Part shown: positions 54,586 to 63,959 of the stretch, piece after piece
How the letters are laid out: each line of letters opens with the position of its first letter
Numbering within the stretch: position 1 is the first letter of the stretch
Origin: Opitutales bacterium
GTDB taxonomy: Bacteria; Verrucomicrobiota; Verrucomicrobiia; Opitutales; Seribacteraceae
DNA length: 64,000 nucleotides
Assembly (NCBI GenBank): GCA_028045305.1
Contig: JAOFTV010000003.1
Span: 1-64,000, forward strand
Reading direction: 5' to 3'
Position numbers and translations under genes: made by a program
The notes under the pieces: generated by a model
What the model was told of the DNA's origin: nothing
The model's database searches: none
Seen by the model: only the letters and a program-made list of their open reading frames with translations

Positions 54586-56807
54586 TTCAAAAATTTTCGC
54601 TGCCAGTTCACATACTGTTTCTCGATGTTAGAAACTTGATCGATCTGACCCGCCTGTTCATAACATGCGATCGCTTGTTCAAATGATTTCGGAGCCCATT
54701 TCAGGGCACTAGGAAAATTGAGCGTGGTCTCAAGGAATAGGAATGCTGCACCAGCAAAATCTTTTTGTGCCTTGAGGCATTGTCCCATCATAAAAGAAGA
54801 CTCTGCTCTTTTTTCTAGAGGGGCCTCGGTATCACCACGCACTTCTTCGAACGATGACTTAGCACGAGTATACGAATCAACATTCTTCGTGTCTTCAGCC
54901 ACCTCAAACCACGCATTTCCGCGACGAATGCGGGCATCATTAGAATTAGGGTGCCAAGTAGAATTGGACAGGGCTGTTTCAAAGTGATTAGCCGCACTTG
55001 TGAAATCTCGGTCTTTCTCCTTTGCTTTTCCAATAAGGTAGTGTGCATCGAATAAAAAATCTCCCCCAGCATCACTATATAAACTTACCAATCTTTCCAT
55101 GGCAGCAACGGCATCTTCAAGTGCATTTTGGGCGAGCATTTTTTCCGCCATCCAAACAAGAACACCAGCACTAGCAGCAGGAAAATCACTTGCTTGTGGG
55201 TTGTAGTCGCCACCTGCACGGGATCCTACTCTGTCCAAGTTTGCTCGCATGCGAAGTTCCAAAGTCTTTTGGCCACTCTCCTCCGCTTCTCCAAGCAAGC
55301 GGACAAAAGCTCTTTTGGGCGAAAGATCTGCCGGGAAGTTGTCTTGTAACTTTCGATATTTTTTTAAGTATCCGTTGAACTTAGCTGCATAATTTTCGTT
55401 CACAAAAATGGCTCCCCGATATTTTACCATTTCGGAATATATCTTTGGATCCATCCCTTGATACTTCGCTCCAAGCATGGCCAATAATTTCTTTCGGTCT
55501 TTGACAACCTCTTCAATAGTACCGGAAATCTCTTCTTCTATACCCTTACGATTCCTAAAAACGAAAGATACAGGTTCCGAGAGATTTTGGAGTTTTTCTA
55601 ACAAATCTAGCGTCAATCCAAATAAGTCTTCATACTCTTTGTATTTATCACAATATTTCTTGAGAATTCCATCAACTCCAACACTGGATGGATCATTTCC
55701 ATATTTTCTGATATCTTCAAAATAGAGATTGAGCATTTGTGACGGCATGCCTTGTTTTTCCAACGCAAAACCGATCTTTTCTGTAGCTTTGGCAACTTGG
55801 ACTCCTTCAATAGAGCCAAACTTTTCCACATACCCCTTGTAGATTTGTTCAAGTTCCTGATAGCAAATACTAGAAGCTAAATCATAAAGTTCACCAAAGT
55901 CCAAATTTGTATCCTCACTAAGATCATATTCTCCAAGGTCACCATAAAGAGAGTTCGAGAGTTTTATTTTCATTGCTACGTACTCATCCTTATCAATTAA
56001 GTCATCTTTATTATTATCAAAAGTAAGGTAGAAATTCACTAAGCCTTCGGGGTTTTCAGCCACTCTCTCAATCAGTCCACCCTCATTGGAAACCGAATCA
56101 GTAATCAGGGTAATATTTTGGGTATTCTCACGTACAAGACTGTAATTTTCACGGGCAAGTTGAATTTGATCGAAATTAGGCTGACTATCTGAAGCCACTT
56201 CACTAATCGCTAAATCGCCCATGCTCAAATAAGCTTCGGCTACTGTTTTGTCCTCTGGATATAAAGTAACGAATTGCTTGAACAAACGAATCGCATTGGC
56301 ATTATCCTCCGATCCTTGATAGGCAACTGCTAAGCGGAATAAAGCCTGCTTAGCATATTCCGGATCTGGAGAAAACCTGGCAGTTGCTCCATCAGGCCAT
56401 GAACCAATTAACTCCTCTCCACCAGAAGAAACAATCCGACCACCACCTACCTTGGTGGATAATTTCCATAAAGAACCAGAATACCACAAAAAATATCCCT
56501 GCCCATTTGCGTAGACTGGATGTTTGTTGAGTTGGGTTGTTTCTAGTTTTTCACCATTCGTTTCGTAAATTGGAAGGTAAACTCCATTTGGATCTGGAGT
56601 TTCCTCAATTTTTTTGGTTTCAACAGTTGGTGAGACGGGAGAGACTTTTTCGAGAACGTCGTTTTCTAAAATATCAGCCTTAACAGTTTCATCGGAGAGG
56701 ACATCGACTGAATCCGTTTCTTCGACATCGTCACCTCCACACCCCGATAAAGATAAGATAGACACAATACCTAGCCTACGAAAAAAATTAGTTTTCCTAA
56801 AAAACAT
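54582..56807 (-). CDS. TPR lipoprotein with a paired EF-hand
   Basis: A 741-residue lipoprotein (lipobox LSLSGC, Cys23) and the second of the three TPR genes. Residues 70-145 hold a Tyr/Trp-rich module (NKHPVYANGQGYFLWYSGSLW). TPR hairpins follow at about 150-200 (ALFRLAVAYQGSEDNANAIR). Two EF-hand loops are then visible: residues 264-275 (DNNKDDLIDKDE) and 295-306 (DLSEDTNLDFGE), spaced 31 residues apart. More helices and TPRs fill 310-740, ending with AFLFLETTLNFPSALKWAPK. It is anchored in the inner or outer membrane. A calcium-responsive link in an ExbBD-driven apparatus is a reasonable guess. Confidence 0.7.
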   Translation of the reverse strand: MFFRKTNFFRRLGIVSILSLSGCGGDDVEETDSVDVLSDETVKADILENDVLEKVSPVSPTVETKKIEETPDPNGVYLPIYETNGEKLETTQLNKHPVYANGQGYFLWYSGSLWKLSTKVGGGRIVSSGGEELIGSWPDGATARFSPDPEYAKQALFRLAVAYQGSEDNANAIRLFKQFVTLYPEDKTVAEAYLSMGDLAISEVASDSQPNFDQIQLARENYSLVRENTQNITLITDSVSNEGGLIERVAENPEGLVNFYLTFDNNKDDLIDKDEYVAMKIKLSNSLYGDLGEYDLSEDTNLDFGELYDLASSICYQELEQIYKGYVEKFGSIEGVQVAKATEKIGFALEKQGMPSQMLNLYFEDIRKYGNDPSSVGVDGILKKYCDKYKEYEDLFGLTLDLLEKLQNLSEPVSFVFRNRKGIEEEISGTIEEVVKDRKKLLAMLGAKYQGMDPKIYSEMVKYRGAIFVNENYAAKFNGYLKKYRKLQDNFPADLSPKRAFVRLLGEAEESGQKTLELRMRANLDRVGSRAGGDYNPQASDFPAASAGVLVWMAEKMLAQNALEDAVAAMERLVSLYSDAGGDFLFDAHYLIGKAKEKDRDFTSAANHFETALSNSTWHPNSNDARIRRGNAWFEVAEDTKNVDSYTRAKSSFEEVRGDTEAPLEKRAESSFMMGQCLKAQKDFAGAAFLFLETTLNFPSALKWAPKSFEQAIACYEQAGQIDQVSNIEKQYVNWQRKFLK
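55890..55925 (-). other. EF-hand loop 2 (coding)
   Basis: Codes for residues 295-306 of the TPR lipoprotein, DLSEDTNLDFGE. Asp1, Ser3, Asp5, Asn7, Asp9 and Glu12 can coordinate calcium. It has Thr in place of Gly at position 6, so it is weaker than loop 1. Confidence 0.55.
55983..56018 (-). other. EF-hand loop 1 (coding)
   Basis: Codes for residues 264-275 of the TPR lipoprotein, DNNKDDLIDKDE. Asp1, Asn3, Asp5, Ile8, Asp9 and Glu12 fit the canonical calcium loop; the sixth position is Asp in place of the usual Gly. Confidence 0.7.
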
Positions 56808-56819
56808 AGTACGGCTAAC

Positions 56820-58562
56820 TCAATTCTCCCTTAAGGCTGCCTCATCAAGGGGTAACCCTTCCAAACTTACGCCAACGACTGCTCCTAAAAGCGGCTTTGC
56901 GTGATCAAAGTTTCCGGTGGCTAAAAGAGCAAGGCCGCTCATATAATTTGCTGTAGCCATAGCACCCGAGTTTAAGCCCTCCAAATTTATATAGCCAGTG
57001 CCAGGAACTAGATCTCCATTTTCAAAACCAGCAAATTTTTTTAAAAGAGCCTCAAATTGTTGACGCTTAAAATATTCCGAACCCATCATCCCAATAAAAT
57101 CCCGTGCATATTTATCATCAGGGGAACTTCCCAGAAAATCATCACACAACTCAAAGAAACGATCGTAGTAGTCGGAGGCAAGTTGCTTAGCATCAGCAGC
57201 TTTTTGTTTATCAACAGAGGCTAGAGAGGATTGAAGCTCCTGTACTATTTTGAGCTGATTCTGGGCTTCCTGACGGTATGCGTTCGACATGATAAAAGTT
57301 ACATCTGCACGAAAATTATTCAGTTTCTTGTTTTTTAAATATGCTTCGCCCAGTTCGATTGATTTATCGCGGAATTTTACCGTGTTAGCAGATGCGAAAG
57401 CAGCATAAAGAAAGTTCTCCACCATTTCATGCTCAGGAAAATCTTGGTATAACCAGTAAAAAGCCCAAAATGACTCCCATTCCCTTTTGCAAGCTTGAAA
57501 ATTATCGGATTTTCGCCAGCGCAAGATTGTAGTGAAAGATGGAGTACTTTGGGCCAGTTTTAAGTGACTGCGTGCACTAGTAACTTTCATCGCCAATTGA
57601 TTTATCGTCTCTTTCAAAGCAGAAAGCCTACGGGGAGGAATCCTTCGTCCTTGGTTTGTTATGAAAGTTTCTACACGTTCAATTTGAGAAGCAATACTCG
57701 CTTCTCGGCTGGTATAAAAAGAGACAATTTCCTCAGTGGTCATGGTCAAAGCGTAAAGTAAAGACGCCTCAACATGCCTTTCCTGTTCCTTGAGAATCTC
57801 TGCTCCCTGCATGAGGTTAACATTTAACCGAAGATCAAACCTAGCTGGAGTATCGCCTGAGAGCCTAGGCAGTAATGGAAAGACATCGTCTATTCTCTTG
57901 GTCTGAACAAACATCTCGACCATACAGGAAACCGCATAAGCAGCGCGGTCTTGATCCTTAGCGAGATCGGAGAACTTTAATAGGTCGGCAAAGGCACGCT
58001 CTCCTTTAACCCAGTTTTGAGTGATGTGATAGCACTGAGCTCTGCCAAAGTATAGATTCATCAACTCGCTACGCTTAACGATTTTTTTCTTAAAAGGTTG
58101 ATTTTCATCAAGGAGGGTCTCGATAACCGCTGCAGCTTCTAGCCATTTACTGGGATCAGTCCCAGCAAGAGCTCGTAGGCAGGTAGTTCGCTGCTGCATT
58201 GCGGAAACCGCATTCTCATTCTCAGGATATTTTTCCGCAAAGCTACCAAATGCATCTGCTGCTTTTTGCATGTTCGACATTTCCCCAGTTTTGGCAAAGT
58301 TTTGTACATACCCGACTCCACGAACAAAACCAAATTGTTCAAGAATCTTTGCAATTTCGGGGTTTCCTTCATCGGCAAAGCGAATTTCGAGTTGATCCAA
58401 GTAAGGCGCTGCACTCGCATAATCACCCTGACCGATTAATTCTTGGGCACCGCTCATGACTTGACGCATAGGCATGTCTGCTGGGTTCTGACCCATGAGC
58501 GGATTAACCCAGGTAGCAAGGATGAAGAGAGAACTAACTATAGCTAGCGAATAAGAATACAT
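56820..58562 (-). CDS. Secreted TPR protein, first of the ExbBD-associated unit
   Basis: A 580-residue exported protein with the signal SLAIVSSLFILATWVNPLMG. TPR-like hairpins run through most of the chain (QELIGQGDYASAAPYLDQLE, KWLEAAAVIETLLDENQPFK, ALTMTTEEIVSFYTSREASI, SIELGEAYLKNKKLNNFRA), with a Lys/Gln-rich stretch at about 430-460. No catalytic motif is seen. It starts the block of three TPR genes, 12 bp before the lipoprotein gene. A hairpin lies next to its start codon. Confidence 0.7.
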   Translation of the reverse strand: MYSYSLAIVSSLFILATWVNPLMGQNPADMPMRQVMSGAQELIGQGDYASAAPYLDQLEIRFADEGNPEIAKILEQFGFVRGVGYVQNFAKTGEMSNMQKAADAFGSFAEKYPENENAVSAMQQRTTCLRALAGTDPSKWLEAAAVIETLLDENQPFKKKIVKRSELMNLYFGRAQCYHITQNWVKGERAFADLLKFSDLAKDQDRAAYAVSCMVEMFVQTKRIDDVFPLLPRLSGDTPARFDLRLNVNLMQGAEILKEQERHVEASLLYALTMTTEEIVSFYTSREASIASQIERVETFITNQGRRIPPRRLSALKETINQLAMKVTSARSHLKLAQSTPSFTTILRWRKSDNFQACKREWESFWAFYWLYQDFPEHEMVENFLYAAFASANTVKFRDKSIELGEAYLKNKKLNNFRADVTFIMSNAYRQEAQNQLKIVQELQSSLASVDKQKAADAKQLASDYYDRFFELCDDFLGSSPDDKYARDFIGMMGSEYFKRQQFEALLKKFAGFENGDLVPGTGYINLEGLNSGAMATANYMSGLALLATGNFDHAKPLLGAVVGVSLEGLPLDEAALREN

Positions 58563-58593
58563 AGGGGGAGGTTGGATAAAAGACCTAGCCCCT
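58563..58593 (-). promoter_or_regulatory. Hairpin directly upstream of the first TPR gene
   Basis: In the mRNA sense AGGGG and AGGT pair with ACCT and CCCCT (9 bp in two blocks around a small internal loop, 10-base loop), and the right arm abuts the ATG. The structure would cover the start region, so it may limit translation. It has no U-run, so it is not a good terminator for oppF. Confidence 0.4.
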
Positions 58594-58660
58594 TACTCTC
58601 GCAAGCCTTTTTTGAATGTAAACAATTTGGTAGAAAAAAAGACATTGAGAATCTTGGTAT

Positions 58661-59650
58661 TTATGGCTTTTTTTTTGGACAACAACAAGGACACTGTTGA
58701 ATCCAATGTCCTGGGCTAACCTCGGTTAATTCCAAGGCTGTCCCAATACTTTCAGTATATAATTCGGATCTAATTCGGTAACCAAAGGGACAGCCGGGCG
58801 GAGGGTTGATCGGCGACGGAACCTCTCCACTAAGAACAGAAAATTTGCCATGCATTTTAGGATCCGGCTGGGGAATTGACTCGATCAAAGAGCGCGTGTA
58901 ACCATGTAGAGGATTGTTGAGCAATTCTTGGGCAGGTGCGACTTCGATTACCTTACCCAAGTACATCACGGCAATTCGATCCGAAAGATGCCGAACAACA
59001 GAAAGGTCATGAGCTATAAAAAGGCAGGTCAAACCGAGGCGATTCTTCAAATCCATCAATAAGTTAATCACTTGGCTACGAATGGACAGGTCAAGCGCGG
59101 AAACAGGCTCGTCCAAAACCAAAACTTCTGGATTAAGGGTAAGTGCCCGGGCTATGCCAATTCTTTGGCGCTGTCCGCCTGAGAATTCAAAGGGATAGCG
59201 GTTCGCTGCATTTTCAGCCAATCCCACCAAGTTCAATAATTCCTTAACCCGAGAGTTTCTCTCACTTTGGCTTCCCATCCGGTGAACTAATAAGGGTTCT
59301 TCAAGAATTTGCCCAACAGTATGACGCGCATTCAGGGACTCCGCGGGATCCTGAAAAACCATCTGAATACGCTTGCGGTTTTTCTTGCCTTGTTTTCCTC
59401 GAAAACCTCCCAGTTTTTGTCCGTCTAACAAGATTTTACCGGCCGTCGGGACATTTAATCCGACCACCGTTCTGGCTAAAGTTGACTTCCCGCAACCCGA
59501 TTCGCCGACCAACCCCAGAGTCTCACCTTTCGCAATTTCCAGGCTTACTCCATCTACTGCCTTGCAGGTGGCAACGGGACGCATCCAAATGCCTCCTTTA
59601 ACTGGAAAGTGTACCTTTAATTTGGATATCTCGAGCAATGTTTTCATCAA
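58661..59650 (-). CDS. Peptide ABC transporter ATPase, OppF/DppF type
   Basis: A 329-residue ATPase. Walker A is GLVGESGCGKSTL, the Q-loop is VFQDPAESLNARHTV, the signature FSGGQRQRIG is present, Walker B is VLVLDEPVSALD and the switch His is in FIAHDLSVV. The C-terminal oligopeptide-type extension is present (LSGEVPSPINPPPGCPFG), and the last part has a Cys cluster (CPCCCPKKK). It overlaps the OppD gene by ATGA. Confidence 0.93.
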   Translation of the reverse strand: MMKTLLEISKLKVHFPVKGGIWMRPVATCKAVDGVSLEIAKGETLGLVGESGCGKSTLARTVVGLNVPTAGKILLDGQKLGGFRGKQGKKNRKRIQMVFQDPAESLNARHTVGQILEEPLLVHRMGSQSERNSRVKELLNLVGLAENAANRYPFEFSGGQRQRIGIARALTLNPEVLVLDEPVSALDLSIRSQVINLLMDLKNRLGLTCLFIAHDLSVVRHLSDRIAVMYLGKVIEVAPAQELLNNPLHGYTRSLIESIPQPDPKMHGKFSVLSGEVPSPINPPPGCPFGYRIRSELYTESIGTALELTEVSPGHWIQQCPCCCPKKKP

Positions 59651-60645
59651 GATAGGTCTTTTTTATTTAATACGGCACAGGCAGGACAAGCCTCCACCCA
59701 ATGGTTCTCCTCAACCTCTACAAAAGGGGGGCGCACCTCAAGCCATTCTTGCTCGTGATGATGCGTGCTTCTTGGAGCAAACCGACACCCAGTATTTAAA
59801 TCTGCCAATGCTGGAACCATGCCTTGTATTACAGGTAGTTTTGCCTGAACAGGATCCGTAAGCGATGGAATCGATGCAAGCAAACCCCGGGTGTAGGCAT
59901 GTTTTGGTGATTGAAAAAGTTTGGACACAGGGGCACGTTCAACGATTCTTCCACCATACATAACAGCTACCTCGTCACATGTCTGTGCAACCACGCCCAA
60001 ATCATGAGTAATTAAAAGAAGGGATGCAGCTGACTGTTCCTGAAGTTCGGACATTAACTGCAGAACTTGTGCCTGAATAGTAACATCTAGGGCTGTGGTT
60101 GGTTCGTCCGCAATAATAAGATCGGGCTCGCAAGCCAAAGCCATAGCAATAACAATCCTCTGCCGCATGCCCCCAGAGAGTTGATGCGGGTAATCATTTG
60201 CTCGGACATTTGGTTCAGGAATGCCCACTTTTTGCAACATTTTCAGGGTGTGTTCACGGGCTTCTGCCTGTTTCATTTCTCTGTGCGTCAGAAATACTTC
60301 ATCCACTTGCCTTCCGATGGTATGGGAAGGATTTAGGGCATTCATCGGTTCCTGAAAAATCATTCCGATTTCTTTTCCACGAATTGATCGAATCTGATCA
60401 GAAGACATGCTAAGCAGGTCTACATTTTTCCACAAAATAGAACCGTTAAGGATTTTACCTGCAGGATGCGGAAGCAAACGTAGTAAAGAAAGTGCACTTA
60501 CACTTTTTCCGCATCCTGATTCCCCCACAAGCCCGAGGGTCTGCCCAGATTCCAATGAAAGATCGACACCATCGACCACAACTAAGTCTTCCCCTTTCTC
60601 ATTTTCAAAGGCAACTTTAAGCCCTCTTACTTCGAGCAGATTCAT
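59647..60645 (-). CDS. Peptide ABC transporter ATPase, OppD/DppD type
   Basis: A 332-residue ATPase. Walker A is GLVGESGCGKS, the Q-loop is FQEPMNALNPSHTIG, the signature is LSGGMRQRI, Walker B is LIIADEPTTALD and the switch His is in LLITHDLGVV. The C-terminal extension shows the GCRFAPRS and CPAC segments of the oligopeptide family. It pairs with the next ATPase and with the permeases and binding protein upstream. In E. coli Yej both ATPase domains are one protein (YejF); here they are two genes. Confidence 0.93.
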   Translation of the reverse strand: MNLLEVRGLKVAFENEKGEDLVVVDGVDLSLESGQTLGLVGESGCGKSVSALSLLRLLPHPAGKILNGSILWKNVDLLSMSSDQIRSIRGKEIGMIFQEPMNALNPSHTIGRQVDEVFLTHREMKQAEAREHTLKMLQKVGIPEPNVRANDYPHQLSGGMRQRIVIAMALACEPDLIIADEPTTALDVTIQAQVLQLMSELQEQSAASLLLITHDLGVVAQTCDEVAVMYGGRIVERAPVSKLFQSPKHAYTRGLLASIPSLTDPVQAKLPVIQGMVPALADLNTGCRFAPRSTHHHEQEWLEVRPPFVEVEENHWVEACPACAVLNKKDLS

Positions 60646-60684
60646 TTCAATACTTATTCTGCATCAAACAAAAACTTCAGTTTT

Positions 60685-62886
60685 TTATAATTTATTCCGA
60701 TGTTTTTCATAGACCCGCACACCTGATAGACCTTCTATTTTCTGACCGCTCTTTCTTGCCCCATCAATCCGCAATCTCTTGTCATCATCGATCCAAAAAA
60801 CTTGGAATTCTTCATAGTCTCTAGTTTCTCGCGGCCCCCAGTCTTCCGGGAATGCTACCCAGTTCCAATGCCCCATCCGCAACCATGGCTTTTTCCACCC
60901 AGGTACATAGACAGCATGATCATGAATCATTTTGCTTAATTGATGAGCCATGTCAGTGATTTCCTCCAAGCTCTCCTCGACTCGGTATTGATCAATTAGT
61001 TGATCAATTTTGAGAACAGCGGTTTGCGTAAAATTATTGGTGCTTGTCTTAACTATGGCATCCGACCGTATCGATCCATCTGCATTAAACTTTTTTTGCC
61101 CACCCGGAGAATAAGCATTATCTGAATGATAGGGTTCCCAAAAACGGGGAAACAATTCTACAAAAGAATTAAATGCAGAAAAAACAACTTGGTGATTTTT
61201 TTCTGATGCCGTCTTAAAAGCAGCTGTACTCTCGAGTATTTTTAGCTTCAAATCGAGGCCAGCTTTTTTCGCTTCCTCTCTTAAAACAACGAGCACATCT
61301 TCCAAGTGCTTGTACCCGGTCAGCAATTCAACTGATAATCGTTGCCCTGCATCATTGACCAAAATTCCATCCTTTCCGCGAGAATGGTAACCCGCCTTAG
61401 CAAAAAATGCTGTTGCAAGATCGACAGAAAATTTTCGCGCCCTTAAGGTCGGGTGAGAACGCATGCCATATCCATCTGCCACAGTGCGCATCCTTTCAAA
61501 ATCTCCGCGAAATATTTTTTCGAGAACGAGCTCAAAATTCATCGCATGTTGAAATCCGATTCGAACATTTAAATCGTCAAACGGAGGCTTGGAGGAATTA
61601 ATGCGTAGTGCATAGGTAGGTGGTGGAACTTGATTGAAAAATGTTACTTTGGTCAAATATCCGTTACTGACTAAGTCATGATCGTTAGGCAACTTTTCGT
61701 ACCAATAACTGGTTTTAGACAAGCTGAACATATCAATATCTCCCTTAAGAAATACCTCAAAAGCTTTGCTTGGATCACGAATGACTTGAACCATGATACG
61801 GTCTGGGTTGTATCGGTTTCGATAAAACTTTTTGTGATCAGCCCACCAATTAGGTAATCGAGTAAGAGCAACAGATTGTCCCTTATTTATATCCTCCTGG
61901 CGAACTACATAGGGCCCGGTCGTAGGTTCTTGTGTCCATTGATATTTAGCTAGATAGTCACTACCTAACTCATCATAAAAATGTTCGGGTATAGAACGAA
62001 TAGAAACACGTTCAACCAGGTCGGGTTTGGCGGAGTGATATGTAATGGACAGAATACTTTCATTAAAAAGTGTGATCTTTAAAAATTTGTCCTTTCCGTA
62101 AAAGTCATTGTACCAGGGGGCTTGCAGGTGCTTGCTTCTCATGAAGTAAAAAGTGAAGAAAAAATCACTCGCTCTTACAGGTTTCCCATCGCTGTATCTG
62201 GCGTCATTATCCAATTGAAAATAGACAGTGCGTCCATCTTCTCCCAAGGCCCAACGCTTTGCCAATCCCGGGTAATAACCATCAGAATTTGGATGTGTCA
62301 TCACGAGACCAACCCCATTATAATCAAGTAAATATCGACGAAAGGCTCCGTTGGCGTCGGGTCCAATGGTTCGCAAGGTTCTCGGAAAGTCAGACATGAA
62401 AGTTTTCCAGGTTCCACCCCTTATTGCATCTGGTGAAGAAAACTCCTCCTCTCGTGAACCGTTCTCCCATTGCAAGTTCTTGGGCAATTGATCGATGTTT
62501 GAAATCACAAATGCATCTTTGTGCTGCAGATAAAATTCTAAAACCGCTTCAGTACAGTGGTCCAATAAGGGGTGAGCATTACCCAATTCATCCAGGAGAC
62601 CGGAAGATTCTTCGGATAGAGAAATATCCAAGGATTGATTCTTGTGAATACTCGGAACCGAAGACCCGATCTCTTTTCTGAATTCATTAGCAAACTCGCG
62701 AGCCAGTTCCCTAATGTAAGCACGGTCTGCTTTGTTTAAAGCTGGGCTTGTTTCGATGGGTCCGTCGCTTGAGTTAACTGGCTCTGGTCTTTTAAGAGTA
62801 TTGTCTTCACACCCTCCAAGAAAAGAAAGGAGATATAATGCCGTGAAGATAAATGGTCGTGAATGTTTCTTTTTTGGAATGTTCAT
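60685..62886 (-). CDS. yejA: Peptide-binding lipoprotein of the YejA/SBP_bac_5 family
   Basis: A 733-residue extracellular solute-binding protein (family 5). The signal ends in SFLGGC, a lipobox, so it is membrane-tethered although the organism appears Gram-negative. Recognisable parts are GGTWKTFMSDFPRTLRTIGPD, the FQLDNDARYSDGKPVRASDF box typical of the family, and TTGPYVVRQ. The first ~130 residues before GGTW are an extension with no clear match. It overlaps the permease gene by ATGA and precedes the two ATPase genes by 40 bp. YejA-type proteins bind microcin-C-like or other peptides. Confidence 0.85.
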   Translation of the reverse strand: MNIPKKKHSRPFIFTALYLLSFLGGCEDNTLKRPEPVNSSDGPIETSPALNKADRAYIRELAREFANEFRKEIGSSVPSIHKNQSLDISLSEESSGLLDELGNAHPLLDHCTEAVLEFYLQHKDAFVISNIDQLPKNLQWENGSREEEFSSPDAIRGGTWKTFMSDFPRTLRTIGPDANGAFRRYLLDYNGVGLVMTHPNSDGYYPGLAKRWALGEDGRTVYFQLDNDARYSDGKPVRASDFFFTFYFMRSKHLQAPWYNDFYGKDKFLKITLFNESILSITYHSAKPDLVERVSIRSIPEHFYDELGSDYLAKYQWTQEPTTGPYVVRQEDINKGQSVALTRLPNWWADHKKFYRNRYNPDRIMVQVIRDPSKAFEVFLKGDIDMFSLSKTSYWYEKLPNDHDLVSNGYLTKVTFFNQVPPPTYALRINSSKPPFDDLNVRIGFQHAMNFELVLEKIFRGDFERMRTVADGYGMRSHPTLRARKFSVDLATAFFAKAGYHSRGKDGILVNDAGQRLSVELLTGYKHLEDVLVVLREEAKKAGLDLKLKILESTAAFKTASEKNHQVVFSAFNSFVELFPRFWEPYHSDNAYSPGGQKKFNADGSIRSDAIVKTSTNNFTQTAVLKIDQLIDQYRVEESLEEITDMAHQLSKMIHDHAVYVPGWKKPWLRMGHWNWVAFPEDWGPRETRDYEEFQVFWIDDDKRLRIDGARKSGQKIEGLSGVRVYEKHRNKL

Positions 62887-63959
62887 TGGTAGGTAGAAAA
62901 TTTTTTGGGATCAAAAGCTTCGCGGACTGCTTCGCCAACAAAGGTGACCAAGGTAAGAGTAAGCACTAGTGCCCCAGCGGCAGAAGCTACGATCCAAGGG
63001 GCAACCCTCAGGTTGTTCACTCCCTGCTTGAGCAATTCTCCCCAACTCGGAGTAGGGGCTGGTAAACCATAGCCGAGAAAGTCCAGTGCAGTGATAGAAG
63101 ATATGGCGGCGGCTACAGTAAAGGGAGCAAAAGTAACCAAAGTGGAAATAACATTGGGCAGAAGATGCCGAAAAATAATCCTGCACGGACCCGCACCAAT
63201 TACCTCAGCCGATGCAATGTAGTCTTTGGCCTTTTCCTTGTAAACCGCAGAACGAACATAATAAGTCATTCCCGTCCAACTAAACAAAACCATGATCATA
63301 AGGAGAGCGGATATTTGCCATCCACTACCCCACCATCCGGGCATTACCGAAGCAAGAATTATAACCATGTAGAGAAAAGGAACATTTGACCAAATCTCAA
63401 CGAGTCGCAAACCAAACATATCTGCCTTACCCCCGAAGTAGCCAAGGATCGAACCAGCGGCAATAGCCAATAGATAGGTCAAGAAAAGGTAGCCAAGTGC
63501 AAAAGTAAAAGCGATTCTGAATCCGTAAACCAGGCGGGCAAGTACATCTCTTTCGGTTTTGTCTGTACCCAAGATGTGCCTCGTTTTCCAGTCAGGGGCA
63601 GAAAACCCAGTGGAATCGGTATCTCGATAGTCCATCTCATACGGATCATAGGGGATAGGTGGTAAAAGAACCCAGTTTCCCCCTGCCTGGTCGTGGAAAA
63701 TCTGTTTAAGTTCCCGATAATTTGTTTCATATCCGTAATTCAATCCGAATTGCTCACCCGGAATTTGAGCTCCATAAGAAGGGAAAAAATATTCGCCTTC
63801 ATAACATACGATCAAAGCCCGTTTATTTACCAGCAACTCAGCTCCCAAACTTAGTAAAAAAGCTAAAAATAAGAATAAGAAAGCCCAATATCCCCGACGC
63901 AACGATCGAAAACGGATGAGTTTTCGCTGGATCAAGGGGTTAAGCTGCATTTTGATCAT
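62883..63959 (-). CDS. yejE: Peptide ABC transporter permease, YejE type
   Basis: A 358-residue inner-membrane permease. One N-terminal membrane segment (WAFLFLFLAFLLSLGAEL) precedes a periplasmic domain of about 90 residues that contains WVLLPPIPYDPYEMDY, then HILGTDKTERDVLARLVYGF opens the six-helix core. The EAA loop reads AEVIGAGPCRIIFRHLLPN. The large periplasmic domain with ILGTD is characteristic of YejE. It overlaps the upstream yejB stop by four bases (ATGA). Confidence 0.9.
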   Translation of the reverse strand: MIKMQLNPLIQRKLIRFRSLRRGYWAFLFLFLAFLLSLGAELLVNKRALIVCYEGEYFFPSYGAQIPGEQFGLNYGYETNYRELKQIFHDQAGGNWVLLPPIPYDPYEMDYRDTDSTGFSAPDWKTRHILGTDKTERDVLARLVYGFRIAFTFALGYLFLTYLLAIAAGSILGYFGGKADMFGLRLVEIWSNVPFLYMVIILASVMPGWWGSGWQISALLMIMVLFSWTGMTYYVRSAVYKEKAKDYIASAEVIGAGPCRIIFRHLLPNVISTLVTFAPFTVAAAISSITALDFLGYGLPAPTPSWGELLKQGVNNLRVAPWIVASAAGALVLTLTLVTFVGEAVREAFDPKKFSTYQ

